From the NCBI RefSeq assembly GCF_000526315.1, contig NZ_JAFV01000001.1:3722501-3786500 (forward strand): 64,000 nt of DNA. The letters are read 5' to 3'. Shown piece by piece: positions 45,624 to 58,299 of the stretch; the stretch's first letter is position 1, and each line of letters opens with the position of its first letter. The stretch is from Methylopila sp. 73B. Lineage in GTDB: Bacteria; Pseudomonadota; Alphaproteobacteria; Rhizobiales; Methylopilaceae. Under the pieces are notes generated by a model. It did no database searches. It was not told the DNA's origin and saw nothing but the letters and a program-made list of their open reading frames with translations. A program made the translations under genes and the position numbers.

Positions 45624-45897
45624 CGATGCTTAATGACTGCGACGTCTGGCGGAATAAGCCGAGCGCGCGGTCACTTCAAGACAGGCCGCATCAATTGATA
45701 ACTGTTCCAATTTCAGGGAAAGCCCGACCATTCGACTTATGTTGTCGGCGATTGCAGCTTTGGAGAGGAGGCTGATCGGAATACCGCGCGCCCGATCGGA
45801 GCACGCTCAGGCGATGGATCGGGTGGTCGTTCGGGCCGGATCGGAAGCGTCGCCGGTGAGCGCGGCGTGGACGTCGCTCATGTCGCGCGGAACGACG
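45624..45897. other. Gap between the tonB operon and fliP; no gene
   Basis: About 270 bp containing the likely promoter of the exbB operon (AT-rich at 45690-45740) and the end of the fliP transcript. No gene, strong hairpin or recognised operator seen. A GCATCAATTGATAACTG stretch (45687-45703) has an internal palindrome (TCAATTGA). Confidence 0.4.
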
Positions 45898-46653
45898 CTA
45901 GCCGCCGTAGCTCTGCACCAAGCTGCCCGCGACGAGGCTCCAGCCGTCGACCAGCACGAAGAAGATCAGCTTGAAGGGCAGCGAGACGATCGCCGGCGGC
46001 AGCATCATCATGCCCATGGACATGAGCACCGAGGCGACCACGAGGTCGATCACCAGGAAGGGAACGAACAGCAGGAAGCCGATCTCGAAGGCGCGCCGCA
46101 GCTCCGAGATCATGAAGGACGGGACCAGCACCCGCAGGGAGACCGCCTCCGGCCCCTCCGGCGCAGGCTCCCGCGAGAGGTCCTGGAACAGCCGCAGGTC
46201 CTTCTCGCGCACGTGAGCCAGCATGAAGGTCCGGAACGGCGCGACGCCGCGCTGGAAGGCTGTGGCGTCGTCGATCTGGTCGGCGAGGCGGGGAACGACC
46301 GCCTGATCGTAGGCCGTCTGGAACGTCGGGGCCATGACGAAGGCGGTGAGGAACAGGGCGAGCGCCGTCACCACCGTGTTGGGCGGGGCGGTCTGCGTGC
46401 CGATCGCCGTGCGCAGCAGCGACAGCACCACGACGATCCGGGTGAAGCAGGTCACCATCACCAGGATCGACGGCGCGAGGCTGAGGACCGTGATGAGGGC
46501 GACGAGCTGAAGCGCGCGTTCGCTGACGCCGCCGCCCTGGCCGAGATCGAGCGTGATCGCCTGCGCCGCCGCGGGCCCCGCGGCGAGCGCCGTCAGCGCC
46601 GCAGCGATTCCCGCCGCGCGGCGGAGGCGCGGCGCTCCGGCGGGCGGGATCAC
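45898..46653 (-). CDS. fliP: Flagellar type III export protein FliP
   Basis: About 251 aa. Core subunit of the export gate (FliP5-FliQ4-FliR1). Signal peptide (RLRRAAGIAAALTALAAG, cleavage near AAAQA), then four membrane helices with family motifs LVALITVLSLAPSILVMVTC, FTRIVVVLSLLRTAIGTQ, PPNTVVTALALFLTAFVM and SVLMSMGMMMLPP. The start is probably GTG 46653; the frame stays open to 46761, which would overlap fliO, but that part has no FliP features. Downstream of fliO on the same strand. Confidence 0.93.
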   Translation of the reverse strand: MIPPAGAPRLRRAAGIAAALTALAAGPAAAQAITLDLGQGGGVSERALQLVALITVLSLAPSILVMVTCFTRIVVVLSLLRTAIGTQTAPPNTVVTALALFLTAFVMAPTFQTAYDQAVVPRLADQIDDATAFQRGVAPFRTFMLAHVREKDLRLFQDLSREPAPEGPEAVSLRVLVPSFMISELRRAFEIGFLLFVPFLVIDLVVASVLMSMGMMMLPPAIVSLPFKLIFFVLVDGWSLVAGSLVQSYGG

Positions 46654-46693
46654 CGGCGTCGGCCAGGGAGCGGCACGGGCGTCCCCGCCGGCG

Positions 46694-48037
46694 TCAGGAC
46701 TTGGGTTTCGCGCCGAGGTCGCGGCCGAGCAGGCTCGCCATCTCCGCCTCGAGCGCCGCAAGCGGATCTTCGTCCTTGGCGGGCTTCGGCGCCGCCGGGG
46801 CGGGGCGGGCCTCCGGCTTCACGCTCAGCGTCGGGGCCTGACCCATGGCGCCCGGGAACGGCTTCGCCGGCGCGGGCTTCGGAGCCTCGACCGCGACGCC
46901 CGGCGCGGGCTTCGTCGCAGGCGCCAGCGTCACCTCCGGCGCGGCGCCGGTGCGGGGCTGGTCGATCTTCGGTTCCGGCGCGTCGCCGCCCGAGGGCTCT
47001 TCCTTGGACGCGCGGGCCGCAAGCTTGGCGGCGATCCGGGCCTCACGGCCCGAAAGCTCCTCGGCGCCGTTCGGCTCCGCCGGCGGGGCGGCAGGAGCCG
47101 CGGGGGCGGGAGCAGGCGTAGGAGCGGAGGCCGGCGCCGGAGCCGAGGCAGGCGCGGCGACCGGGGTGACGGGGCGCTTCAGCGCCGCGGCGAGCCGGTC
47201 CGCGAGCTCGCTGGAGCGGGCTTCGCGCGGCGCGGGTCCGGTCACGATCGGCTGCGGCGCCGGGCGAACCGGGCCGGGGACCACAGGCTGGGGACCCGTG
47301 GGCGCCGCCGAGGCGGGCTGGGGCGCGGCGGGCTGGGGCGTCGTGGGCCTGACGGCCACGGGCGTCGGAACCGGCTGCGGCCGGGGCGGCTCAGCCACGC
47401 CGGGCTTTGCGGGCGCGACTGGCTCGGACTTCGGAGCCTCGCCCTTCGGCGCATCGGCCGGACGCGCGACCGGCTGCACGACGGGGATGGGGGCGGGCGT
47501 CGGCCGCACGGCGGGGGCGGCGTCGCGAACGGGCTGGATCGCAGGCGCCTCGACGCGGGGCGGCTCGGCGCGCGTGGGCTCGGGACCGCGCACGGGCTGG
47601 GTCTGCGGGCGCTCCGCGGCCACGACCGGGGCGGGGCGGGGGGGAACCGGCTGGCCTTGGGCGGGCGTCGGCTGGGGCGGGGTCGTCCGGGTCGGGGGCG
47701 CGTCGAACGACGGCTCGCGCTGGGCGTTGGGGCCGCCCGGCGAGCGCAAGATGCCGCTCTCGACCACCACGTCGTTCGGACCGCCGATGAGGACGAGATG
47801 CTCGACGTTGTCGCGGCGCACGATCACCAGGCGGCGGCGGCCGTCGACCGCCAGTACGTCCAGGACTCCGAGGCGCGGCTGGCGCGACCGGCCGCTCGCC
47901 GACATGCCGCTGAGCCGCTTGCCGCCGAGACGGCGGATCAGCCAGGTCACAATCAGGAGGAGCAGGATGAAGCCCGCGAAGAACAGGACAAATTTGATGG
48001 GCGTCGGAACGTCGAAGCCGAAAAGCTGATCGAACAC
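46694..48037 (-). CDS. fliO: FliO-type flagellar protein with a very long proline-rich tail
   Basis: 447 aa, against about 100-140 aa for ordinary FliO. Residues 1-95 match FliO: one membrane helix (PIKFVLFFAGFILLLLIVTW), then RQPRLGVLDVLAVDGRRRLV and IVRRDNVEHLVLIGGPNDVV. The following ~350 residues are disordered and made of Pro, Ala, Arg, Thr and Val with many PxP motifs. FliO scaffolds FliP assembly. Starts with GTG 48037. fliP follows, and flgB lies on the opposite strand across a promoter region with a CtrA-type box. Confidence 0.85.
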   Translation of the reverse strand: MFDQLFGFDVPTPIKFVLFFAGFILLLLIVTWLIRRLGGKRLSGMSASGRSRQPRLGVLDVLAVDGRRRLVIVRRDNVEHLVLIGGPNDVVVESGILRSPGGPNAQREPSFDAPPTRTTPPQPTPAQGQPVPPRPAPVVAAERPQTQPVRGPEPTRAEPPRVEAPAIQPVRDAAPAVRPTPAPIPVVQPVARPADAPKGEAPKSEPVAPAKPGVAEPPRPQPVPTPVAVRPTTPQPAAPQPASAAPTGPQPVVPGPVRPAPQPIVTGPAPREARSSELADRLAAALKRPVTPVAAPASAPAPASAPTPAPAPAAPAAPPAEPNGAEELSGREARIAAKLAARASKEEPSGGDAPEPKIDQPRTGAAPEVTLAPATKPAPGVAVEAPKPAPAKPFPGAMGQAPTLSVKPEARPAPAAPKPAKDEDPLAALEAEMASLLGRDLGAKPKS

Positions 48038-48184
48038 GCGGGTCTACCTCGGTCTCAGTAAGCCAGTCGGGGCGGCGCGCCCGTGAGTTCGCGCGCAACG
48101 GCGGCCAGACTGGAACACAAGCCCGCGACGAACGCACCCCTCATAGACAAAGTCACGCCGAAGGTGAATGGAAACTTAACGCCG

Positions 48185-48199
48185 TTAACAGTCCGTTAA
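48185..48199. promoter_or_regulatory. CtrA-type box between fliO and flgB
   Basis: TTAA-CAGTCCG-TTAA, an exact TTAA-N7-TTAA, with another TTAA half-site at 48176. About 90 bp before flgB and 150 bp from fliO. Located in front of the flgB-to-cckA gene run. Confidence 0.72.
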
Positions 48200-48207
48200 C
48201 CATGCAA

Positions 48208-48228
48208 GCGGCAGTTTTTGCCGGGCGG
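48208..48228. promoter_or_regulatory. Second copy of the GCGGCA-N5-TGCCGGGCGG dyad
   Basis: Same fixed bases as the element at 21847-21867 and the same 5-bp gap (GTTTT here). Eight bases from the CtrA-type box, about 60 bp before the flgB start. Probably a shared flagellar promoter or operator element. Confidence 0.55.
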
Positions 48229-48286
48229 ACGCGCATTTCGCGACCCTGGGATGGCCCGGGCCGCCGCCGCGAGCGGGAAACGGACC

Positions 48287-48670
48287 GTGACGACGAGCGT
48301 CGAGCCGCCGCTGATGGCGGCGCTGAAGACCAAGATGCGGTGGCACGAGGCGCGCCAGGCCGTGCTTGCGGAAAACGTCACCAACGCCTCGACCGTGGGA
48401 TATCAGGCCCACGACCTCCGCCCGGTCGAAGCTGAGGACGGCGGCGTCGGCGTCGCCCGGACCGCGCAGGGGCACATGACGCTGGCCTCCAGCGCCGGCG
48501 TCGACCGCGACGAGAGCCGCACGACCTTCGAGCGCACGCCGGACGGCAACTCCGTCGTGCTCGAAGAGCAGATGATCAAGGCGGCCCAGAACCAGATGGA
48601 CCACCAGATGGCGGCGACCCTCTACGCCAAGAGCCTCGGCCTGCTGCGCACCGCGCTCGGCAGGGGCTGA
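48287..48670 (+). CDS. flgB: Flagellar proximal rod protein FlgB
   Basis: About 127 aa. Rod subunit; motifs VEPPLMAALKTKMRWHEARQ and LAENVTNASTVGYQAHDLRP at the N-terminus and the C-terminal rod helix EEQMIKAAQNQMDHQMAATL, YAKSLGLLRTALG. The start is set at GTG 48287 from the family N-terminus and GGGAAACGGA upstream; an ATG at 48251 would add 12 residues. First gene of the flgB-flgC-fliE-fliQ-fliR-flhB run. Confidence 0.92.
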   Translation: MTTSVEPPLMAALKTKMRWHEARQAVLAENVTNASTVGYQAHDLRPVEAEDGGVGVARTAQGHMTLASSAGVDRDESRTTFERTPDGNSVVLEEQMIKAAQNQMDHQMAATLYAKSLGLLRTALGRG

Positions 48671-48693
48671 GCGCCTTTCAGGGACACCGTCCG

Positions 48694-49104
48694 ATGGACC
48701 TCAACCGCGCGATCGGCGTCGCCGCCTCCGGCCTCAAGGCCCAGGCCGGCCGCATGCGGATCATCGCCGAAAACCTCGCCAACGCGGACTCGGTCGCCTC
48801 GACGACCGGGACCGAGCCCTACCGGCGCAAGCTGCCGACCATGCGGCCGGAGTTCGACCGCGAGCTCGACGCCCAGGTCGTGGCGCTCGGCCGGGTCGAG
48901 CGCGACCGCAGCGAGTTCAGGATCCGGAACGAGCCGGGCAACCCGCTGGCCGACGCCGCCGGCAACGTGCGCCTGCCCAACGTCGATCCGCTGATCGAGC
49001 AGATGGACATGCGGGAAGCCCAACGGAACTACGAGGCGAACCTCAACATGGTGGGCTCCGCCCGCCGCATGATCGCCCGCACCCTCGACATCCTGCGCGC
49101 CTGA
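48694..49104 (+). CDS. flgC: Flagellar proximal rod protein FlgC
   Basis: 136 aa. Rod subunit with the family start (LNRAIGVAASGLKAQAGRMR, IIAENLANADSVASTTGTEP) and C-terminal rod helix (MDMREAQRNYEANLNMVGSA). ATG 48694, 23 bp after flgB. Length normal. Confidence 0.96.
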   Translation: MDLNRAIGVAASGLKAQAGRMRIIAENLANADSVASTTGTEPYRRKLPTMRPEFDRELDAQVVALGRVERDRSEFRIRNEPGNPLADAAGNVRLPNVDPLIEQMDMREAQRNYEANLNMVGSARRMIARTLDILRA

Positions 49105-49124
49105 CGCCCGGAGCCTAGACGCCC

Positions 49125-49436
49125 ATGACCTCGCCGCTCGCCGCCGCCAACGCCTACTCCAGCCTGTCCGGCATCATCGCCGGAGGGGCGCCGGTCCGCC
49201 CCGGAGCGGGCGCGGACGCCAACGCCTTCGGCGACCTGCTGGAGAAGTCCCTCAGCGGCTTCGCCGAGCAGGGCCGGCAGACCGACGCCAAGGCGATGCA
49301 GGCGGTGCAGGGACGCGGCGACGTGGTCGACGTGGTCACCGCCGTCGCCGAGAGCGAACTCGCCCTCCAGACTCTCGTCAGCGTCCGCGACAAGGTGATC
49401 GCGGCCTACGACGAAGTCATGCGCATGCCGATCTGA
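49125..49436 (+). CDS. fliE: Flagellar hook-basal body protein FliE
   Basis: 103 aa. Joins the MS ring to the rod and is exported first. C-terminal motif VVDVVTAVAESELALQTLVS, VRDKVIAAYDEVMRMPI is conserved. The N-terminal third is low complexity as usual. ATG 49125, 20 bp after flgC. Confidence 0.96.
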   Translation: MTSPLAAANAYSSLSGIIAGGAPVRPGAGADANAFGDLLEKSLSGFAEQGRQTDAKAMQAVQGRGDVVDVVTAVAESELALQTLVSVRDKVIAAYDEVMRMPI

Positions 49437-49459
49437 CGGCCGGGACCAGGACGCGATCC

Positions 49460-49726
49460 ATGACCAGCGCCGAAGTGCTCGACGTCGCCCGCGACGCCCT
49501 CTGGACCATCCTGAAGGTGGGCGGCCCGCTGATGGCGGTGACGCTGATCGTCGGCGTCGTGGTCTCGCTGGTGCAGGCGCTGACGCAGATTCAGGAGATG
49601 ACGCTGGTCTTCGTGCCGAAGATACTGGCGCTGTTCGGCGCGATGATTCTGGCGCTGCCCTTCATGGGCGACGCCCTCGCCGGGCACATGGCGCGGCTCG
49701 CGGGACGCATCGCCTCCGGCGGTTGA
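49460..49726 (+). CDS. fliQ: Flagellar type III export protein FliQ
   Basis: 88 aa, two membrane helices (ILKVGGPLMAVTLIVGVVVS and ILALFGAMILALPFMGDAL) linked by LVQALTQIQEMTLVFVPKI, the hallmark of FliQ. Part of the export gate with FliP and FliR. ATG 49460, 23 bp after fliE. Confidence 0.97.
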   Translation: MTSAEVLDVARDALWTILKVGGPLMAVTLIVGVVVSLVQALTQIQEMTLVFVPKILALFGAMILALPFMGDALAGHMARLAGRIASGG

Positions 49727-49754
49727 CGACGCCGGCCCCGAAAGCCTTCGGACC

Positions 49755-50516
49755 ATGACGATCGAGCTCCTCCCGGCGAACGTCGCGGCCTTCATCCTGA
49801 TCCTCGCCCGGGTCGGCGCGCTGGTGATGCTGATGCCGGCGCTCGGCGAGGAGAACGTGTCGCCCCGGTTCCGCCTCACGATCGCGGCGCTGCTCGCCTT
49901 CGTGTTCTGGCCCTTCGCGCGCCCGCTCTACGACATCCGGCCCGACGACCCGCTGAACCTGCTGCTGCTGCTCGCCTCCGAGATCGCGGTCGGGCTGGTG
50001 CTGGGCGTCACCGCGCGCTTCGTGATGTCGTCGCTGTCGACCGCCGGCTTCATCATCGCAAACCAGCTCGGCCTCGGCTTCGTCACGACGGTCGATCCGA
50101 CGCAGGGCCAGCAGGGCGTGGTGGTCGGCACCTTCCTGACGCTGGTCGGCGTCGCGCTGATCTTCGCCACCGACCTGCACCATCTCGCGATCGGCGCCAT
50201 CGCCGGCAGCTACGACGCGTTCCGGCCGGGCGTTCTGCCCCAGACGGGCGACGCCGCGAAGCTCGCGATGGACGCGGCCGCCGGCGCCTTCAGGATCGGC
50301 GTGCAGCTCTCGGCGCCCTTCCTCGTCTTCGGCCTGGTGTTCAACCTCGGGCTCGGCGTGCTGTCGCGTCTGATGCCGCAGCTGCAGGTGTTCTTCATCG
50401 CGACGCCGCTGACGCTGATCGCGGGCTTCGCGCTGCTCGCGCTCGTGGTGGGCGTGCTGATGAGCGTGTTCCTCGGCGACGTCGGCGAGACGCTCCGCCG
50501 GCTCTCGGGCGGCTGA
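49755..50516 (+). CDS. fliR: Flagellar type III export protein FliR
   Basis: 253 aa with about six membrane helices. N-terminal ILARVGALVMLMPALGEENV, middle FVMSSLSTAGFIIANQLGLG and FLTLVGVALIFATDLHHLAI, C-terminal NLGLGVLSRLMPQLQVFFIA with TPLTLIAGFALLAL are conserved. Single-copy cap of the export gate. ATG 49755, 28 bp after fliQ. Confidence 0.97.
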   Translation: MTIELLPANVAAFILILARVGALVMLMPALGEENVSPRFRLTIAALLAFVFWPFARPLYDIRPDDPLNLLLLLASEIAVGLVLGVTARFVMSSLSTAGFIIANQLGLGFVTTVDPTQGQQGVVVGTFLTLVGVALIFATDLHHLAIGAIAGSYDAFRPGVLPQTGDAAKLAMDAAAGAFRIGVQLSAPFLVFGLVFNLGLGVLSRLMPQLQVFFIATPLTLIAGFALLALVVGVLMSVFLGDVGETLRRLSGG

Positions 50517-50526
50517 GGGCCGGGCG

Positions 50527-51588
50527 ATGGCGGAGAGCGAGGGCGGCGAACGCACGGAAGAGCCGACGCGCAAGAAGCTCGAGGACGCGCTCAAGCGCGG
50601 CGACGTCGCCAAGAGCCAGGAGATCAACGTCTGGTTCAGCCTCGCCGCGGCGACGCTCGCGATCTCGATCTTCGGCGACGGCGCGGCGGCCAGCCTGACC
50701 GCGACGCTCACGCACTTCATCTCCGAGCCGCACCGCTACGCGGTCGACGGCGTCTCGCTGACGACCATGGCCGGGGGCCTCGGCCTCGCCGTCGCCGCGG
50801 CGCTCGCGCTGCCCATGCTGTGCCTGATGCTCGCCGCGATCGCCGGCAACATGGTGCAGCACAGCCTGGTGTTCACCGCCGAGACGCTGGTTCCGAAGTT
50901 CTCGAAGATCTCGCCGATGGCGGGCGCGAAGCGGCTGTTTTCGGCCGAGAGCCTCGTCAACTTCGTGAAGGGCCTGCTGAAGCTCGCGATCGTCGGCGCG
51001 GTGATCTGGTCGGTGATCTGGCCCGAGCGCGCCAAGGTCTCGGCGCTGATCGCGGGCGATCCCGCGGGCCTGCTCGTCGTGCTGAAGAGCCTGTCGCTCA
51101 ACGTGCTTGTGTCGGCCGTCGCGGTCTTCGCGCTGATCGCGCTGGGCGACTACATGTGGCAGCGCTGGCGCTGGCGCGAGCGCCTGATGATGACGAAGCA
51201 GGAGATCCGCGACGAGCACAAGCAGCAGGAGGGCGACCCGCACATCAAGGCGCGGATCCGCCAGCTCCGCATGCAGCGCTCGCGCAAGCGCATGATCGCG
51301 CAGGTGCCGACGGCGACGGTGGTAATCGCAAACCCGACCCACTACGCGGTGGCGCTGAAGTACGAGACCGGCATGGCCGCGCCGGTCTGCGTGGCGAAGG
51401 GCGTCGACGGGCTCGCGCTGCGCATCCGCAAGATCGCCGAGGAGGCCGGCGTCGAGGTGGTAGAGAACCCGCCGCTCGCCCGCTCGCTGCACGCCGCGAT
51501 CGAGGTCGACAAGGAGATCCCCTCCGAGCACTACAAGGCCGTCGCCGAGGTCATCGGCTTCGTCCTGCGCAAGCGGGGGCGGCGGTGA
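50527..51588 (+). CDS. flhB: Flagellar type III export switch protein FlhB
   Basis: 353 aa. Substrate-specificity switch. Four membrane helices in residues 30-210 and a cytoplasmic autocleavage domain with the NPTH site (VVIANPTHYAVALKYETGM, near residue 265), then AEEAGVEVVENPPLARSLH. The N-terminus has the usual EKTEEPTxKKL motif (ERTEEPTRKKLEDALKRGDV). ATG 50527, 10 bp after fliR. The stop overlaps a 43-codon frame that in turn overlaps cckA. Confidence 0.97.
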   Translation: MAESEGGERTEEPTRKKLEDALKRGDVAKSQEINVWFSLAAATLAISIFGDGAAASLTATLTHFISEPHRYAVDGVSLTTMAGGLGLAVAAALALPMLCLMLAAIAGNMVQHSLVFTAETLVPKFSKISPMAGAKRLFSAESLVNFVKGLLKLAIVGAVIWSVIWPERAKVSALIAGDPAGLLVVLKSLSLNVLVSAVAVFALIALGDYMWQRWRWRERLMMTKQEIRDEHKQQEGDPHIKARIRQLRMQRSRKRMIAQVPTATVVIANPTHYAVALKYETGMAAPVCVAKGVDGLALRIRKIAEEAGVEVVENPPLARSLHAAIEVDKEIPSEHYKAVAEVIGFVLRKRGRR

Positions 51589-51716
51589 GGCCTGACGCCG
51601 GCCTCCGGCTCTTCTTGCAACCGGCCGCCGCCGCCGTCATCGTCGCGGCGACGTCGGCCGCCGGGCGAATCGAGGGCGCCCCGGCCGTTCCCCGCCGCCG
51701 ACGCGAGGTCCCATGA
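51585..51716 (+). CDS. Possible 43-aa coupling ORF between flhB and cckA
   Basis: GTG at 51585 overlaps the flhB stop (GTGA), and the TGA at 51714 overlaps the cckA start (ATGA). The product is short, with a hydrophobic middle (AAAAVIVAATSAA) and an Arg-rich end (PRRRREVP). It may only pass ribosomes from flhB to cckA rather than make a functional protein. No family recognised. Confidence 0.3.
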   Translation: MRPDAGLRLFLQPAAAAVIVAATSAAGRIEGAPAVPRRRREVP

Positions 51717-54238
51717 GCACGCTCGCCGAAGGAAGCCCGATGTCCGCCGAACCCCCGATCGACCGCAGCGGCCGCTCGGGCTCCGTCGGGCTCGTGGTGC
51801 TGCTCGCCGCGGCGCTCGTCGGCGCGGCGCTCGCGCTGTCGTTCCTCAACGGCGAGGCCGCGCAGCCCTGGATCCTCGCGCTGCTCGCGGGACTTTCCGT
51901 CATCGGCGTGTTCGCGCTGTTCGCGGGCGCCGTCGGCCTGATCCAGTTCGCGAGCCGCGGCGGCCGCGACGACCTGGGCGGCGCCATCGCCGCGACCAGC
52001 GACGAAGGCGTGTTGGTGACCGACGGCGGCGGCCGCATCGTGTTCGCGAACGAGGCCTATCTCGACCTCACCCGCGCCGACGGCCCCGCGGGCGCGCGCA
52101 CTGTGGAACGCGTGTTCGCCGGCAACGCCGACGTGGCGGAGGCGATCTACCGGCTCTCGCAGGCCGCCCGCGGCGGCAAGCGCGCCTCGGAGGAGGCCCG
52201 CGTCACCCTGCCGGACGGGCGCGGCGCATGGTTCCGCATCGGCGTGCGGCCGGTGGAGCGCAAGGGCGGCCGCGGCGTCGAGACGATCTGGACCCTCGAC
52301 GACGTGACGCGCGAGCGCGAGCAGCACGAGAACGTGTTCCAGGAGCTGCAGCACGCGGTCGACTTCCTCGACCATGCGCCGGCCGGCTTCTTCGCCGCCC
52401 GCGGCGACGGCGCGATCGTCTACATGAACGCGACGCTCGCGGGCTGGCTCGACCAGGACCTGACCCAGGTCGGCGCCGGCGCGCTCACGCTGGGCGACGT
52501 GCTCGCCGGCGACGGCGCGGCGCTGGTCGCCGCCGTGCCGCCGAAGCCGGGCGCCATCGCCACCGAAATCATCGACGTCGACCTCAAGACCCGCGGCGGG
52601 CGCTCGCTGCCGGCCCGCCTGCTGCACGCGGTCGCCTGGGCGGTCGACGGCACGCCCGGAGCTTCGCGCACGCTGGTGCTCGACCGGGGCCCCGGCGCCG
52701 ACGTCTCGGAGCCGCTGCGCGCGGCCGAGGTGCGGTTCGCGCGCTTCTTCAACAACACGCCGCTCGCGATCGCGACCGTCGACGCGCGCGGCGGCGTCGA
52801 GCGCACCAACGCGCCCTTCGCCAAACTCTTCGGCGAGCGCCTGAAGGACGCCTCCGGCGACCGCTCGATCTACGCCGGCCTCGCCGGCGAGCGCGACCGC
52901 GCGGCGCTCGAGGCGGCGATCGCGGCGGCGGCCGGCGGCGCGGGCGACGTCGCCCCCGTCGACGTGACCCTGCCGGGCGACGGCGGCCGCTCCGCCCGCC
53001 TGTTCGTGACGCGGGTGGACGACGCCGAGGGCGGCGAGGCCGCCGTGGTCTACGCGCTCGACACCACCGACCAGCGCGCGCTGGAGGCCCAGTTCGCCCA
53101 GAGCCAGAAGATGCAGGCGGTCGGCCAGCTCGCCGGTGGCGTGGCGCACGACTTCAACAACGTGCTGACCGCGATCATCGGCTACTCCGACCTGCTGCTC
53201 GCGAACCACCGGCCGACCGACCCGTCCTTCCAGGACATCATGCAGATCAAGCAGAACGCGAACCGGGCCGCGAGCCTCGTCCGCCAGCTGCTGGCCTTCT
53301 CCCGCCGCCAGACCCTGCGGCCGCAGGTGATCGTTCTGGGCGACGTGCTGGCGGAGCTGCGCATGCTGCTCGGCCGGCTGGTGGGCGAAAAGGTGAAGCT
53401 CGAGCTCGTCCACGGCCGCGACTTGTGGCCGGTGAAGGCGGACCTGAACCAGTTCGAGCAGGTGATCATCAACCTCGTGGTCAACGCCCGCGACGCGATG
53501 GCCGACGGCGGGACCGTGACGATCCGCACCCGCAACGTCACCGCGGCCGAGGTCTCGGCCTTCGGCCATCGCGGGCTGCCGCCGGCGGACTACGTGATGA
53601 TCGACGTGGACGACACCGGCTCGGGCATCCCGGAAGAGATCCTCGACAAGATCTTCGAGCCGTTTTTCTCGACCAAGGAGGTCGGCAAGGGCACGGGTCT
53701 CGGGCTCTCCACCGTCTACGGCATCGTCAAGCAGACCGACGGCTACGTCTTCGCGCTGTCGGAGCCCGGCGAGGGCGCGACCTTCCGCATCTTCCTGCCG
53801 CGGCACGTCGCGACCGAGGTGGAGGAGGCCAAGCCCGCCGCGATCGCCGCGGCGCCGCAGGACATGACGGGGCGCGGAACCGTGCTGCTGGTGGAGGACG
53901 AGGACGCGGTGCGCGCCTTCGGCGCCCGCGCGCTGGCCTCGCGCGGCTACGACGTCATCGAGGCGCGCTCCGGCGTCGAGGCGCTGGAGCAGATGGAGAA
54001 GCACGGCAGCGCGGTCGAGCTCGTGGTCTCCGACGTCGTCATGCCGGAGATGGACGGGCCCTCCCTGCTGCGCGAGCTGCGCAAGAAGCAGCCGGACCTG
54101 AAGATCATTTTCGTCTCCGGCTACGCCGAGGACGCCTTCAAGAAGAACCTGCCCGACGGCGAATCGTTCGCCTTCCTGCCGAAGCCGTTCACGCTGAAGC
54201 AGCTGGTGCAGGCCGTGAAGGACACGATGGGCGCCTGA
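51713..54238 (+). CDS. cckA: Hybrid sensor histidine kinase CckA
   Basis: 841 aa. Cell-cycle kinase that phosphorylates ChpT, which passes phosphate to CtrA. Two N-terminal membrane helices (about 25-45 and 53-76), PAS domains (about 90-170, 205-330, 340-455), the HisKA domain with the phosphorylated His in [12 protein letters not shown] (His about 479), an ATPase domain ([33 protein letters not shown]) and a receiver with Asp about 774 ([12 protein letters not shown]) and Lys about 824. Domain order and sequence match CckA. ATG 51713 sits at the end of the flagellar gene run, so it is probably co-transcribed with flgB-flhB. The first PAS copies are diverged. Confidence 0.95.
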   Translation: MSTLAEGSPMSAEPPIDRSGRSGSVGLVVLLAAALVGAALALSFLNGEAAQPWILALLAGLSVIGVFALFAGAVGLIQFASRGGRDDLGGAIAATSDEGVLVTDGGGRIVFANEAYLDLTRADGPAGARTVERVFAGNADVAEAIYRLSQAARGGKRASEEARVTLPDGRGAWFRIGVRPVERKGGRGVETIWTLDDVTREREQHENVFQELQHAVDFLDHAPAGFFAARGDGAIVYMNATLAGWLDQDLTQVGAGALTLGDVLAGDGAALVAAVPPKPGAIATEIIDVDLKTRGGRSLPARLLHAVAWAVDGTPGASRTLVLDRGPGADVSEPLRAAEVRFARFFNNTPLAIATVDARGGVERTNAPFAKLFGERLKDASGDRSIYAGLAGERDRAALEAAIAAAAGGAGDVAPVDVTLPGDGGRSARLFVTRVDDAEGGEAAVVYALDTTDQRALEAQFAQSQKMQAVGQLAGGVAHDFNNVLTAIIGYSDLLLANHRPTDPSFQDIMQIKQNANRAASLVRQLLAFSRRQTLRPQVIVLGDVLAELRMLLGRLVGEKVKLELVHGRDLWPVKADLNQFEQVIINLVVNARDAMADGGTVTIRTRNVTAAEVSAFGHRGLPPADYVMIDVDDTGSGIPEEILDKIFEPFFSTKEVGKGTGLGLSTVYGIVKQTDGYVFALSEPGEGATFRIFLPRHVATEVEEAKPAAIAAAPQDMTGRGTVLLVEDEDAVRAFGARALASRGYDVIEARSGVEALEQMEKHGSAVELVVSDVVMPEMDGPSLLRELRKKQPDLKIIFVSGYAEDAFKKNLPDGESFAFLPKPFTLKQLVQAVKDTMGA

Positions 54239-54300
54239 GGGCGCTCCATCGGCCGCCCGCGCTCAAGATCATGGGGTTCCGGCCGATCTCGGCACAAGAT

Positions 54301-54322
54301 GTTCCTATTGCGTTCTGAGAAC
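54301..54322 (+). promoter_or_regulatory. SOS box (LexA site) upstream of recA
   Basis: GTTC-CTATTGC-GTTC (54301-54315), the alphaproteobacterial LexA pattern GTTC-N7-GTTC, immediately followed by GAGAAC so that GTTC-tga-GAAC also forms a palindrome. It lies 64 bp before the recA start, indicating damage-inducible recA. Confidence 0.85.
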
Positions 54323-54385
54323 AAAGAAAGTACAAAAGGCTCCGTTGAAGGCCCGCCGCGGGCCGTGCCATAAGGAGCCAGAGCG

Positions 54386-55465
<1,080 letters not shown>

Positions 55466-55647
55466 GAGCGGCGGCCGCGCCCTGGCGACGCCGCGGCGCG
55501 GCCTTTCTGGACAGGCGCGCGACGCCGCGCTTAATGTGCCGCCGCGCCCCGCAGCCCGATGGTCCCGCGACCTCGCCGCATGACGGGGCGCCGGCCGTTT
55601 TCCGGTCGCCTGTCCCGAACGCGAACGGCGAGCACCTCCGAAATCCC

Positions 55648-58295
<2,648 letters not shown>

Positions 58296-58299
<4 letters not shown>

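Noticed and set aside
46553-48061. Long plus-strand frames opposite fliO
   Set aside because: Antisense to the proline-rich tail; the Gly/Arg-rich product has no features and no ribosome site.
48208-48228. Sigma-54 promoter before flgB (GG...TTGC)
   Set aside because: GGCA and TTGC are two bases too close for the -24/-12 arrangement, and the same element before flgI lacks TTGC at that place.
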